DNA of 64,000 nt from Planococcus kocurii (GTDB taxonomy: Bacteria > Bacillota > Bacilli > Bacillales_A > Planococcaceae). The notes under the pieces are model-generated. The model searched no databases. It was not told the origin of the DNA and saw only the letters and a list, made by a program, of their open reading frames with translations. How positions within the stretch are numbered: the stretch's first letter is position 1; the number at the start of each line of letters is the position of its first letter. Both the position numbers and the translations under genes were made by a program. The DNA is taken from the NCBI RefSeq assembly GCF_001465835.2, contig NZ_CP013661.2, forward strand, positions 2,658,501 through 2,722,500. Direction: 5' to 3'. Positions 56,108 to 64,000 of this stretch are shown in pieces.

Positions 56108-56142
56108 GCGTGAGACAGTCAAACGATAGAGGGGTGTAAGGG

Positions 56143-57087
56143 ATGGAAAAAATTTCAATTCTCGGAGCAGGAACGATGGGACACTCAATTGCTTTATCGG
56201 CAGCATGGGCCGGCGAAACCGTAACGGTTTATGGCATCGATGAACAAGATCTTAGCAATGCGGATAGAGGATTACATAACAAACTCAAAGTCATGACAGA
56301 CAATAAACTGGTTACTGTCGACCAAGCAGAAGAAATTAGACAACGAATTCAATTGACCACTTTTTTTGAAAAAGCTATTTTGAACTCGACGTTCATTATC
56401 GAAGTTGTACCCGAAGTATTGGAACTGAAAAAAGAACTTTATAGTCGATTGGAAACGTTGATCAGCGATGACGTGATCATTGCCAGCAACACCTCAGGAT
56501 TTAAACCGAGTTTATTGGCTGAAGAGATGCGGCTACCCGCTCGCTTTGTCGTAACGCATTTTTGGAATCCAGGACATCTTATTCCTTTAGTAGAAGTAGT
56601 TAAGGGGGAGCAGACAGATGAAAAGACTGTTGAGCGAGCAATGGCTGTTTTAAAAGAAATGAACAAAAAAGCAATTTTGCTCCATAAGGAAATTCCAGGA
56701 TTTATCGGCAATCGTCTGCAATATGCCTTGTTCCGTGAAGCGCAAGCTTTACTGGATGCTGGAGTTGCTTCAAAAGAAGATATTGATGCAGCTGTCACGT
56801 ATAGCATTGGGCGTAGGTTGCCGGTAACCGGACCACTTATGACTGCGGATATGGGAGGGCTTGACGTCTTCTCGGCAATCTCTAACTATTTGTTTGAAGA
56901 GCTAGCGACAGATCAGCGATCAGGCGAAACGCTGTCCACACTTGTAGTTGAAAACAAGCTTGGGGATAAAACAGGAGAAGGGTTTTATTCGTGGGAGCCT
57001 GATGTTTCGGCAAAATTAAATAAAGAACGAGAACAGACCTTAATTCACTTTTTGAAAAAGGATTTAAAGGCAGGTGCCTCAGAATGA
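56143..57087 (+). CDS. 3-hydroxyacyl-CoA dehydrogenase family protein (lambda-crystallin/carnitine dehydrogenase-like)
   Basis: A 314-residue NAD-dependent dehydrogenase. The Rossmann motif is ILGAGTMGHSIALSAAWAG; the active-site region ASNTSGFKPSLLAEEM and THFWNPGHLIPLVEVVKG has the catalytic His and Asn, and PGFIGNRLQYALFREAQALL lies in the C-terminal domain. The SGxxPS and PLVEVV features fit the group acting on free hydroxy acids (L-gulonate, carnitine) rather than acyl-CoA. AGGGGTGTAAGGG precedes the ATG. Its stop overlaps the SDR start. Confidence 0.88.
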   Translation: MEKISILGAGTMGHSIALSAAWAGETVTVYGIDEQDLSNADRGLHNKLKVMTDNKLVTVDQAEEIRQRIQLTTFFEKAILNSTFIIEVVPEVLELKKELYSRLETLISDDVIIASNTSGFKPSLLAEEMRLPARFVVTHFWNPGHLIPLVEVVKGEQTDEKTVERAMAVLKEMNKKAILLHKEIPGFIGNRLQYALFREAQALLDAGVASKEDIDAAVTYSIGRRLPVTGPLMTADMGGLDVFSAISNYLFEELATDQRSGETLSTLVVENKLGDKTGEGFYSWEPDVSAKLNKEREQTLIHFLKKDLKAGASE

Positions 57088-57848
57088 CTGCCTATTTTTC
57101 TGAACTTGAAAACAAAACAGTAATCGTCACAGGGGGCAGCAAAGGAATCGGTAAAGACATTGCGTTGACTTTCGCAAAACTAAAAGCCAATGTGGTGATT
57201 TCTGGACGAGACGCAACAGTTCTCAAAGCGTCTTTGAAGGAACTACAAGAATACAATCCGAAATGCCTCGCAGTTTCCGGGGATTTGAGTGATATCGGGG
57301 AAGTTCAGAAACTGATTGATAAAGCTGCGTCAGAATTTGGAACTGTTGATGTATTGGTTAATAACGCGGGTATTAACATTGCGAAACCGGCAATGGAAGT
57401 AACAGAAGCGGACTGGGATGCGGTACTCGACTTGAATTTAAAGACGGCATTTTTTGCTAGTCAAGCAGCAGCTAGATACATGCTCGAACAAAACAGTGGA
57501 CGAATCATTAATATCGCGTCGCAAATGGCCTTTGTCGGTTATGTGAAGCGAGCGGCGTATTGTTCAAGTAAAGGAGGTCTCGTGCAACTGACAAAAGCTC
57601 TCGCAGTAGAGTGGGCAAAGCAAGGAATTCGTGTCAATGCGGTAGCGCCGACCTTTGTCGAAACCGAGTTGACTGTCAATATGTTCAAAGACGAGACGTT
57701 CAAACAAGAGATTGACAGTAGAATTTTACTGGATGGCTTGTCTCAACCAGCAGATATCTCGGGAGCCGTGTTATATTTGGCTTCTAACTTAGCTAATTTT
57801 GTAACCGGTGAAACCATTAAAGTCGATGGTGGCTGGACAGCTATCTAA
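57084..57848 (+). CDS. Short-chain dehydrogenase/reductase
   Basis: A 254-residue classical SDR: cofactor loop VTGGSKGIGKDIA, NNAGIN, and catalytic Ser-Tyr-Lys in IASQMAFVGYVKRAAYCSSKGG. The end TGETIKVDGGWTAI is standard. It overlaps the upstream gene by 4 bases (ATGA), so the two are coupled. It is the last gene of the LacI-controlled operon and probably oxidises or reduces another hydroxyl of the same substrate. Confidence 0.9.
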   Translation: MTAYFSELENKTVIVTGGSKGIGKDIALTFAKLKANVVISGRDATVLKASLKELQEYNPKCLAVSGDLSDIGEVQKLIDKAASEFGTVDVLVNNAGINIAKPAMEVTEADWDAVLDLNLKTAFFASQAAARYMLEQNSGRIINIASQMAFVGYVKRAAYCSSKGGLVQLTKALAVEWAKQGIRVNAVAPTFVETELTVNMFKDETFKQEIDSRILLDGLSQPADISGAVLYLASNLANFVTGETIKVDGGWTAI

Positions 57849-57858
57849 CTAAAAAGAA

Positions 57859-57877
57859 GAACTGAAGAAAGTTCAGT
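57859..57877 (+). terminator. Left, truncated copy of a duplicated terminator hairpin
   Basis: GAACTGAAGAAAGTTCAGT forms a short stem (ACTGAA/TTCAGT). It matches 58118-58136 at 18 of 19 bases. Its outer stem and T run are cut off by the element. Confidence 0.75.
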
Positions 57878-58117
57878 AGCTTGTAGACAAAGTCTTATTA
57901 AACTGAATAGTGATGTATAATCTTCAACTGAGCTGGCCACTTCGCTTTCCGGTGGGCTCAGCTTCAGTCTCCTCGTCACTGAAAACCCATGCTCCTGCAT
58001 CGCTGCGCTAGCTTCGTCGCAAAGCCACTGCCCGAAGTCCCTTCGGTCAGTGGCTTTCCTGCGGAAAATCCTAGATGCATACAAAAAAATGAATAAGTAT
58101 TCTTTTGTCTACAAGCT
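57878..58117. repeat. Intergenic foldback element, copy 2 (240 bp)
   Basis: Bounded by a perfect 14-bp inverted repeat: AGCTTGTAGACAAA on the left and TTTGTCTACAAGCT on the right. The left ~95 bases match copy 1. An inner hairpin AAAGCCACTG/CAGTGGCTTT is present. It carries no gene. On both sides lies a 19-bp near-identical repeat of the terminator stem of the SDR gene. Confidence 0.85.
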
Positions 58118-58146
58118 GAACTGAAGAAATTTCAGTTCTCTTTTTG
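58118..58146 (+). terminator. Right, complete copy of the duplicated terminator
   Basis: GAACTGAA pairs with TTCAGTTC around GAAAT, followed by TCTCTTTTTG. This is probably the original SDR-operon terminator, now 270 bases from the stop codon. Confidence 0.8.
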
Positions 58147-58292
58147 TTAGCGTTTTTTAACCAGTAGATACAGGAAAACTTTACTACTGTATCCGCCTAA
58201 AGTCTGAACATTGATCAAATTAATTGAAAACTCTTTCAATTATCAAAATACTCTTTATAATAAACAATTATGAACAAAGGGAGATGAGGCAC

Positions 58293-59540
58293 ATGTCTAA
58301 GCTAAAAAACGATTCGTTGCAACTGCACAGGACGCATCAGGGGAAATTGGAGATTCGGTCAAAAGTAGCAGTGGAAAATGAAAGGGACTTGAGCCTCGCC
58401 TATTCTCCAGGAGTAGCAGAACCTTGTAGAGAAATCGCAGCAGACCCGTCAAAGGTTCACGACTACACAATGAAAAGCAATATGGTCGCGGTAGTGACAG
58501 ATGGGACAGCAGTTCTTGGCCTCGGCAACATTGGTCCGCTTGCCGCATTGCCGGTTATGGAAGGAAAGGCTATATTATTTAAAGAATTTGCTGGAGTTGA
58601 CGCGTTCCCGATTTGTTTGGATACAACCGATGCGGAAACCATTATCCAAACGGTTAAATTGCTTGAACCAGGATTTGGTGGCGTCAATCTTGAGGATATT
58701 TCGGCCCCGACTTGTTTTATTGTGGAAGAGCGTTTGAAAAAGGAAATGGGAATTCCCGTGTTTCACGACGATCAGCACGGTACAGCAATTGTTACTTTGG
58801 CAGGCTTGATCAATGCATTAAAACTGGTCGGCAAAGACGTACAGGAAACCAAAATTGTCGTTAACGGTGCGGGAGCTGCAGGAATTGCCATCGTTAAATT
58901 ACTGAGTAAATTTGGCTTTGGTCACGTGATCATGTGTGATACAAAAGGAGCTATTTTCAAAGGACGCAAAAATGGCATGAATCCGTTTAAAGAAGAAGTG
59001 GCTGAAATGAGCAATTACGAACGCAAAGAAGGTCTACTGGCAGATGTCATCCAAGGAGCAGACGTCTTTATCGGCGTATCAGCAGAAGGTGCATTGACTG
59101 GAGACATGGTCCGGACGATGAATGATGATGCCATCATTTTCGCTATGGCCAATCCAAACCCTGAAATTCTTCCGCACTTGGCGAAACAAGCCGGTGCCAG
59201 AGTAGTTGGCACAGGACGTTCTGATTTCCCAAACCAAGTCAATAACGTATTAGCCTTCCCTGGACTCTTTAGAGGTGCTTTAGACGTATTGGCTACTGAC
59301 ATCAACGATGCGATGAAAATCGCTGCAGTCGAAGCGATTGCGGGATTACTAGAGGCAAATGAGCTGAATGAGGACTATGTTATACCCAAACCGTTTGATT
59401 TGCGTGTGGCCTCAGCTGTTGCGGCGGCAGTAGCAAAGGCTGCTATGGATACGGGCGTTGCTCGGAAAGCAATTGAAATAGAAGATGTGAAGCAAAAGAC
59501 AGAAAGCTTGTCAGTCGTCGGCGAACACAACACCTTATAA
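58293..59540 (+). CDS. Malic enzyme (NAD(P)-dependent, short YtsJ-like type)
   Basis: A 415-residue enzyme decarboxylating malate to pyruvate. LAYSPGVAEPC, GLGNIGPLAALPVMEGKA, HDDQHGTAIVTLAG and the cofactor motif VVNGAGAAGIAIVKLL are family signatures; NPNPEI and the final NNVLAFPGLFRGALD follow. ATG 58293 is set by AAAGGGA; the frame extends upstream but without a site. Length fits short YtsJ-type enzymes. Single gene between element copy 2 and a terminator. Confidence 0.92.
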   Translation: MSKLKNDSLQLHRTHQGKLEIRSKVAVENERDLSLAYSPGVAEPCREIAADPSKVHDYTMKSNMVAVVTDGTAVLGLGNIGPLAALPVMEGKAILFKEFAGVDAFPICLDTTDAETIIQTVKLLEPGFGGVNLEDISAPTCFIVEERLKKEMGIPVFHDDQHGTAIVTLAGLINALKLVGKDVQETKIVVNGAGAAGIAIVKLLSKFGFGHVIMCDTKGAIFKGRKNGMNPFKEEVAEMSNYERKEGLLADVIQGADVFIGVSAEGALTGDMVRTMNDDAIIFAMANPNPEILPHLAKQAGARVVGTGRSDFPNQVNNVLAFPGLFRGALDVLATDINDAMKIAAVEAIAGLLEANELNEDYVIPKPFDLRVASAVAAAVAKAAMDTGVARKAIEIEDVKQKTESLSVVGEHNTL

Positions 59541-59546
59541 TAGAAG

Positions 59547-59579
59547 AAACCCATTCGATTTTTTTCGAATGGGTTTTTG
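59547..59579 (+). terminator. Terminator after the malic enzyme gene
   Basis: AACCCATTCGA pairs with TCGAATGGGTT around TTTTTT, then TTTG. Confidence 0.88.
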
Positions 59580-59616
59580 TATGGGTTTAGTAAACCACTC
59601 TATTGGAGGGCTGTTT

Positions 59617-60360
59617 TTAAATACGAACTAATTCTTTTTCTTCTACAATAGTAGGTGCGTTGCGAGCTTCTTGACGATAAACATCGAGTAAATCACAAGG
59701 ACGACCAATAAAATCAGTACTGCCGTCTTTGATCTTAACAATTCGATCAGCTAGAATATGAGCATCTTTCTCGTCGTGTGTTACGAAGATAGAGGTGATA
59801 TTGGCTTTCTTTAAAATATCACGCAACTCTTTCCGAATTTTCTCTTGAAGTTCGGCATCTAAATTACTAAAGGGTTCATCGAGTAATAGTAGATGTGGAT
59901 TTGGCGCGAGCGCTCTAGCAATCGCAACACGCTGCTGCTGTCCACCACTTAATTGGTGCGGATAACGTTTTTCATAACCCTGTAATTCCACGAGTTCCAA
60001 GACTTCTTGGAGCCGCTTTTGCTTGGCCGCTTTTTTCATGCGGAACAGTCCAAATAAAATGTTATCGGCAACCGTCATATGAGGGAAAAGTGCATAATCT
60101 TGGAATACCATGCCGATGCCACGTTTTTCAGGTTGAACGAAAGTATGTTGATCACAAAGAACTTGATCTTGAATCGTCACTTTTCCAACTGAAGGATTTT
60201 CAAGCCCTGCAAGTAAGCGAAGGACAGTGCTTTTTCCACTACCGCTTCGCCCAAGGATGGAAATGACCTCTCCTTTTTCAATCTCTAAAGAGAAATTATC
60301 AAGTGCTACAGCTTTTGTATTTGGGTAAGAAAAGCAAAGATTTTCAATGGTTACGAACAT
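59617..60360 (-). CDS. Ferric iron ABC transporter, ATP-binding subunit
   Basis: A 247-residue ABC ATPase: Walker A LGRSGSGKSTVLRL, Q-loop VFQDYALFPH, signature LSGGQQQRVAIARAL, Walker B LLLLDEPFSNLD and the H-loop in FVTHDEKDAH. It is of the FbpC type, slightly shorter than members with a full regulatory tail. The ATG at 60360 follows AAGGAGTTGG. It is the third gene of the iron transporter, one base after the permease stop. Confidence 0.9.
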   Translation of the reverse strand: MFVTIENLCFSYPNTKAVALDNFSLEIEKGEVISILGRSGSGKSTVLRLLAGLENPSVGKVTIQDQVLCDQHTFVQPEKRGIGMVFQDYALFPHMTVADNILFGLFRMKKAAKQKRLQEVLELVELQGYEKRYPHQLSGGQQQRVAIARALAPNPHLLLLDEPFSNLDAELQEKIRKELRDILKKANITSIFVTHDEKDAHILADRIVKIKDGSTDFIGRPCDLLDVYRQEARNAPTIVEEKELVRI

Positions 60361-60361
60361 A

Positions 60362-61993
60362 TTAATCCAACTCCTTTTCCAAAAACTTATAAAAGACCAC
60401 AATTGCTAAGGCACTAATACCAACAATCAGCAAAGAAGCTTGAGATGCTTCCATGATTTTTTCGTCGCTGGCATATTGGAAAGCTTTTGTAGAAAGTGTA
60501 TCGAAATTAAAGGGTCTCAAAATTAAAGTCAATGGAATTTCTTTTAATACGTCAATGAATACGAGAATAAATCCACTAATGATGGCACCTTTCATCATTG
60601 GCATGTCTACCTTAAAAAAGGTTCTTGTCAGTCCGGCTCCAAGAAGGCGAGAAGCATCTTGGAAGTCGGTGCCGATTTTGTCGTAACCCGTTTCAATGGA
60701 ACTGTAGCCAATGGCGAAAAATCGGATGATGTAAGCTGTGACGAGCAAGATGATGCTCACGCTAAGTACAAGTGTCGTGTTCATACCAACTAGTTTATAT
60801 AGTGGTGCTAAAAATTCATCTAATGAAACAAAAGCAGTTACTACGGCAACTGCAATAACAGCTCCTGGAATAGAATAACCTAAAACTGTTAGTTTGGGCA
60901 ATAATTTAGCAAGTCTGCCATGAACGAGGCGGGCAAAATTGCCGACAATCAGTGCGAAAACGATAATGACTGCAGCGCTGAATCCGGCTACGAAAACAGA
61001 ATTTCTTATATAGGACATAAATTCATCTAATGGAATGGTTCCAAAAGTTAAAATGGTCCAGTCGATCAATTGCGCAACCGGGATGAAAAAACCTAAAGCC
61101 AAAATAGCGAAGCCATAACTAGCAGCAGCAACAGCTTTCCAACCGGTTAATTTAACAAGTGGCAGCGGTCTGACTTTTGTAGAAGCGTAGCTATATTGAC
61201 GTCTGCCGCGCAGAATTTTTTCAATCAGCAGAATAACAATGACAAATCCCATTAAAGAAGCGGCTAGTTTAATAGATGTTTCGATGTCGCCTAAGCCAAA
61301 CCAAGTTTGAAAAATCGCTGTTGTAAAGGTTTGGATGCCGTAGTATTTCACTACACCGTAATCATTTAATACTTCTAAGACGACCAAACTAGCACCTGCG
61401 ATAATCGAAATCCGCGATATCGGAACGACTACTTGGAAAAACGTTCGCCATGGGCCTTTGCCAAGTAATCGTGTACTTTCAATGAGTGAAGCCGACTGCT
61501 GTGCCAAAAAAACTTGTGTGATGGTGTAAACATAGGGATACAAGAAAACCGTGTAAATGAAAATAGCACCTGGCAAGTTCATGATGTCAAAATATGCTGG
61601 ATTTAGTTCCATATCAAAGCGCTCACGGAGTGTTGTCTGAATCACACCCGTATAATTAAAAATCCCGTGGTACGTGTAGGCCCCAATAAAAGGTGGGATT
61701 GAGAGGGGGAGAATCAGTGCCCATTTTAAAAATCGTCGGAAAGGGAACTGATACTGGGCAATCAGCCAAGCTAAGCTTAGACCGATAAAAATTGTTGAAG
61801 CAGCGGTGGCTACAACGAGTATTAAGGAGTTTTTTACAAACGACCAAAGGACAAATTCTTTCATATGTGCCCAGTTCTCGTTAGAGGGGGTGAAAAGACC
61901 TGTCACAATCGTTAAATTCGGTAAAAACAATGCAGCGATAATGACGATGGCTGCAACCGTCCAAATATTTATATTAGCTAATCTTCTTTGCAT
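60362..61993 (-). CDS. Ferric iron ABC transporter, permease
   Basis: A 543-residue fused permease with about 12 membrane helices in two homologous halves, as in FbpB. Each half has an EAA-type loop: STRLLGKGPWRTFFQVVVPISR in the first and ASRLLGAGLTRTFFKVDMPMM in the second. The ATG at 61993 follows GAGAAGGTGG; the longer frame to 62083 overlaps the binding-protein gene and lacks a site. It moves iron released by the lipoprotein encoded upstream. Confidence 0.9.
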   Translation of the reverse strand: MQRRLANINIWTVAAIVIIAALFLPNLTIVTGLFTPSNENWAHMKEFVLWSFVKNSLILVVATAASTIFIGLSLAWLIAQYQFPFRRFLKWALILPLSIPPFIGAYTYHGIFNYTGVIQTTLRERFDMELNPAYFDIMNLPGAIFIYTVFLYPYVYTITQVFLAQQSASLIESTRLLGKGPWRTFFQVVVPISRISIIAGASLVVLEVLNDYGVVKYYGIQTFTTAIFQTWFGLGDIETSIKLAASLMGFVIVILLIEKILRGRRQYSYASTKVRPLPLVKLTGWKAVAAASYGFAILALGFFIPVAQLIDWTILTFGTIPLDEFMSYIRNSVFVAGFSAAVIIVFALIVGNFARLVHGRLAKLLPKLTVLGYSIPGAVIAVAVVTAFVSLDEFLAPLYKLVGMNTTLVLSVSIILLVTAYIIRFFAIGYSSIETGYDKIGTDFQDASRLLGAGLTRTFFKVDMPMMKGAIISGFILVFIDVLKEIPLTLILRPFNFDTLSTKAFQYASDEKIMEASQASLLIVGISALAIVVFYKFLEKELD

Positions 61994-62063
61994 GGTTAAG
62001 CCACCTTCTCCAATCGCCAGAAATCCCTTGCTGTAAACATACAGCAAGGGCACAGCATATTCA

Positions 62064-63128
62064 TTATTTCCAGCCGACTTCATTAAAGATCAGAATTGAT
62101 TTCGCATTATTGTCTCCTAAAGCAGAAAGCGGAATGTCCTGTTCTTTAAATTCACCCCATGATGTTAGTAACTCAGAAGGTTCGACTTTTTCATTTACTG
62201 GGTATTCGTAATTTGTTTCTGCAAACGTTCCTTGTGCTTCAGGTGCAGAAAGGAATTCAAGAAGTTTTATAGCATTTTCTTTGTTTTTAGCTGTTTTCAC
62301 AACACCCGCACCACTAACGTTCACGTGAGTACCAGTCGTATCTTGGTTCGGGAAGAACAATCCAAGTCCTTCTGCTACTTCTACTTCAGCAGGATCTTCA
62401 GAGTTCAACATTTGTCCAAAATAATAGCTGTTCATAATAGCAACGTCGCCAACTCCAGCAGCGATTGCTTTAGCTTGGTCCCGATCTCCGCCTTCAGGAT
62501 CACGTGCGAAATTATTTACTAGGCCTGCAGCCCATTCTTTCGCTTTTTCTTCACCCTCTATTTCAATAAACGAAGCAAGTAGCGATTGATTGTAAATATT
62601 TTCAGAGCCACGAATCAATACACGGCCATTCCACTCGTCTTCTGTCAAAGCTTCATAAGTAGATAATTCTTCAGGTTTTACAGTTTCTTTGTTGTAGACA
62701 AGTACACGTGCACGTTTTGTTAAGCCATACCACATTTGGTCTGTGTCTTGGAATTTTTCAGGAATTTGTTCGTCTAGTATGTCACTTGATACGGACTGTA
62801 GCAAGCCATCTTCTTTAGCACGGTATAAACGTCCAGCATCTGCAGTCAAGAATAAATCAGCTTCAGTGCCATCTCCTTCACGCTTAATGCGCTCAAGCAA
62901 CTCATCTGCGTCACCTTTAATTAGATTTACTTTAATACCGGTTTCTTCTTCAAACTTTTTGTATAATTCATCATCTACATCGTAATGTCTTGCCGTATAT
63001 AAATTAACTTCTTTGCTTTCAGCTGTTTCTTCAGGTGCATCTGTTGCCGGTTCGGATGCATCATTGCTTCCGCATGCAGCTAAAACAAGAACTAATAAAG
63101 CGATAACCAGATAAAAAAGTTTGTTCAT
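62064..63128 (-). CDS. Ferric iron-binding lipoprotein of the ABC transporter
   Basis: A 354-residue solute-binding lipoprotein: lipobox LVLAAC with Cys19, a low-complexity D/E/A linker, then a class of FbpA/FutA fold (VNLYTARHYDVDDELYKKFEEETGIKV). The paired tyrosines in IMNSYYFGQM are the usual Fe3+ ligands. It is the first gene of a three-gene transport operon and is preceded by a promoter sandwiched between two Fur boxes. Confidence 0.92.
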   Translation of the reverse strand: MNKLFYLVIALLVLVLAACGSNDASEPATDAPEETAESKEVNLYTARHYDVDDELYKKFEEETGIKVNLIKGDADELLERIKREGDGTEADLFLTADAGRLYRAKEDGLLQSVSSDILDEQIPEKFQDTDQMWYGLTKRARVLVYNKETVKPEELSTYEALTEDEWNGRVLIRGSENIYNQSLLASFIEIEGEEKAKEWAAGLVNNFARDPEGGDRDQAKAIAAGVGDVAIMNSYYFGQMLNSEDPAEVEVAEGLGLFFPNQDTTGTHVNVSGAGVVKTAKNKENAIKLLEFLSAPEAQGTFAETNYEYPVNEKVEPSELLTSWGEFKEQDIPLSALGDNNAKSILIFNEVGWK

Positions 63129-63166
63129 GGATGTCTCTCCCCTTAATGTGTAATTGAGATTTCAAA

Positions 63167-63181
63167 TGAAAATCATTCTCA
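63167..63181. promoter_or_regulatory. Fur box 1
   Basis: TGAAAATCATTCTCA matches the 7-1-7 Fur consensus (TGATAATNATTATCA) at 12 of 14 fixed positions. It lies between the -10 box and the lipoprotein start. Confidence 0.8.
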
Positions 63182-63187
63182 TCATCA

Positions 63188-63215
63188 ATTATAAAGTTCC
63201 AATTGAGAATGTCAA
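63188..63215 (-). promoter_or_regulatory. Sigma-A promoter of the iron transporter
   Basis: On the minus strand: TTGACA, 16 bases, TATAAT. The -35 box lies inside Fur box 2. Confidence 0.8.
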
Positions 63216-63224
63216 TCATTATCA
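63204..63224. promoter_or_regulatory. Fur box 2
   Basis: TGTCAATCATTATCA (63210-63224) matches TGATAATCATTATCA at 13 of 15 positions and overlaps a second half-matching unit starting at 63204, the usual 6-base offset of classical Fur boxes. Confidence 0.82.
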
Positions 63225-63402
63225 ATAGAATCTCTTGTTTTTTTAATAATTGTGTCTAAAAAATGAGTGAGTAATTACCAATCATTATTCATTTGCGATT
63301 CCCTGTTGTTGCAGAAATGGAAATGAGCGAAAAACAAGAGATAGCTTAAAGCCAAGAAGAATTTGATAGAGGACTGCAAGATAAATCGAGTTCTCTATTC
63401 AT

Positions 63403-63440
63403 AAGAAACCCTCTTGCCAGATGAGGCAAGAGGGTTTCTT
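63403..63440 (-). terminator. Terminator of the transsulfuration gene
   Basis: AAGAAACCCTCTTGCC pairs perfectly with GGCAAGAGGGTTTCTT around AGATGA. Confidence 0.88.
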
Positions 63441-63470
63441 AGAACAAAAGTTCTTTCTATAGAAGGAACT

Positions 63471-64000
63471 TTAATTTGCGATGCTTAATCCTTTTCGACG
63501 GGCTACTTGTAATAGTGCTTGGTTTAGATCTTGCACCAAATCATCACAATGTTCTAAGCCGACAGAAAAACGTAGCAAGCCGTCGGTGATTCCACGTTTT
63601 TCGCGTTCTTCTGGAGGCATTGAGCCATGAGACATCGTTGCAGGATAGGACAAAATCGATTCGACTGCGCCTAAACTAACTGCAAACACCGGAATTCTCA
63701 GATGTTCGACAAATATACGAACGGATTTTTTATCAGCTAAACGAAATGATAGAACCGCTCCTGCATTTGTAGCTTGGCGTTCGTGAATTGGGTTTCCAGG
63801 ATGGAACGAAAATCCGGGGTAGTATACTTCTTCAATTAACGGATGGTTCTGCAAGTATTCAGCAATAACGCGAGCCGATTGAGACGACTGGCCTAACCGA
63901 GCACCTAAAGTTTTTATGCCTTGGATTAACAGGTAAGAATCTTGAGCTCCTAGAACAGAGCCAAACGTGTTTTGGATAAAGCCCAAACGGTTTCCAAGTT
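63471..64000 (-). CDS. Cystathionine lyase/synthase family PLP enzyme, C-terminal part (cut by window edge)
   Basis: The visible ~176 residues are the C-terminal domain of a Cys/Met metabolism PLP enzyme; the reading frame continues past the window edge (LGNRLGFIQN precedes). IQNTFGSVLGAQDSYLL, GIKTLGARL, VYYPG and LGAVESILSYPATMSHGSMP are diagnostic, and LLRFSVGLEHCDDLVQDL closes the domain. The lysine region lies outside the window. It could be MetC-like beta-lyase or MetI/MccB-like; the fragment does not decide. Confidence 0.88.
   Translation of the reverse strand, partial: LGNRLGFIQNTFGSVLGAQDSYLLIQGIKTLGARLGQSSQSARVIAEYLQNHPLIEEVYYPGFSFHPGNPIHERQATNAGAVLSFRLADKKSVRIFVEHLRIPVFAVSLGAVESILSYPATMSHGSMPPEEREKRGITDGLLRFSVGLEHCDDLVQDLNQALLQVARRKGLSIAN

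Overview
The window looks like chromosomal DNA of a low-to-moderate GC, rod-type Firmicute, most likely a Planococcaceae member (Planococcus-like). This is inferred from strong AGGAGG-type ribosome sites, frequent TTG/GTG starts, a GlpP-controlled glycerol locus, a SecA2/S-layer assembly pair like that of Bacillus anthracis, and Bacillales-style intergenic repeats. No rRNA, tRNA, CRISPR array or prophage was seen. All calls come from reading the sequence; no database search was run.

Layout. 1-9517: exopolysaccharide/capsule cluster with two glycosyltransferases, GDP-mannose and UDP-glucuronate precursor enzymes (ManC, ManA, GalU, Ugd), an initiating sugar transferase, a Wzz-type chain-length protein and its BY-kinase. 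9649-12267: two membrane/envelope genes and a metallo-beta-lactamase-fold hydrolase on the minus strand. 12525-17819: YciI protein and the glycerol regulon glpP-glpF-glpK-glpD, with two terminator-bearing leaders suited to GlpP antitermination and a cre-like site. 17944-20623: threonine-aldolase-like enzyme, DUF998 and YuiD-type membrane proteins. 20893-24152: slaP-secA2. 24539-30084: surface and envelope genes: secreted coiled-coil protein, zinc-ribbon HtrA-like protease, class D sortase with its LPxTA acidic substrate, and LysM polysaccharide deacetylase. 30452-34451: RND efflux pump and TetR regulator. 34678-40555: GyrI-like protein, sigma factor, KinB-like kinase, UvsE, GNAT, NRDE protein.

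40864-51642 is the most unusual region: a PAS-GGDEF diguanylate cyclase, a giant 7TMR-DISM hybrid kinase, an OmpR-type regulator, and then a second Wzz/BY-kinase pair followed by an EpsC-like protein and a nucleotide-sugar dehydrogenase that both lack family catalytic residues. The first kinase core of the hybrid kinase also lacks its phospho-acceptor histidine. I read this as a candidate surface-polysaccharide sensing module that uses pseudoenzymes.

52357-57848 is a LacI-controlled catabolic operon with a HisD-family dehydrogenase, GntP-type permease, hydroxyacyl-CoA-dehydrogenase-family protein and SDR, not a histidine operon. 58293-59540 is a malic enzyme. 59617-63128 is a Fur-controlled ferric iron ABC transporter, and the window ends inside a transsulfuration enzyme.

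Two repeat systems stand out. (1) Two related intergenic elements (37799-38201 and 57878-58117) have inverted ends containing TGTAGACAAA, and each is flanked by two copies of the local terminator hairpin, as if terminators were the insertion target and were duplicated. (2) Three short arrays with a 21-bp period (12330, 20680, 30268) are built on 8-10 bp cores; two of them share one core in opposite orientations.
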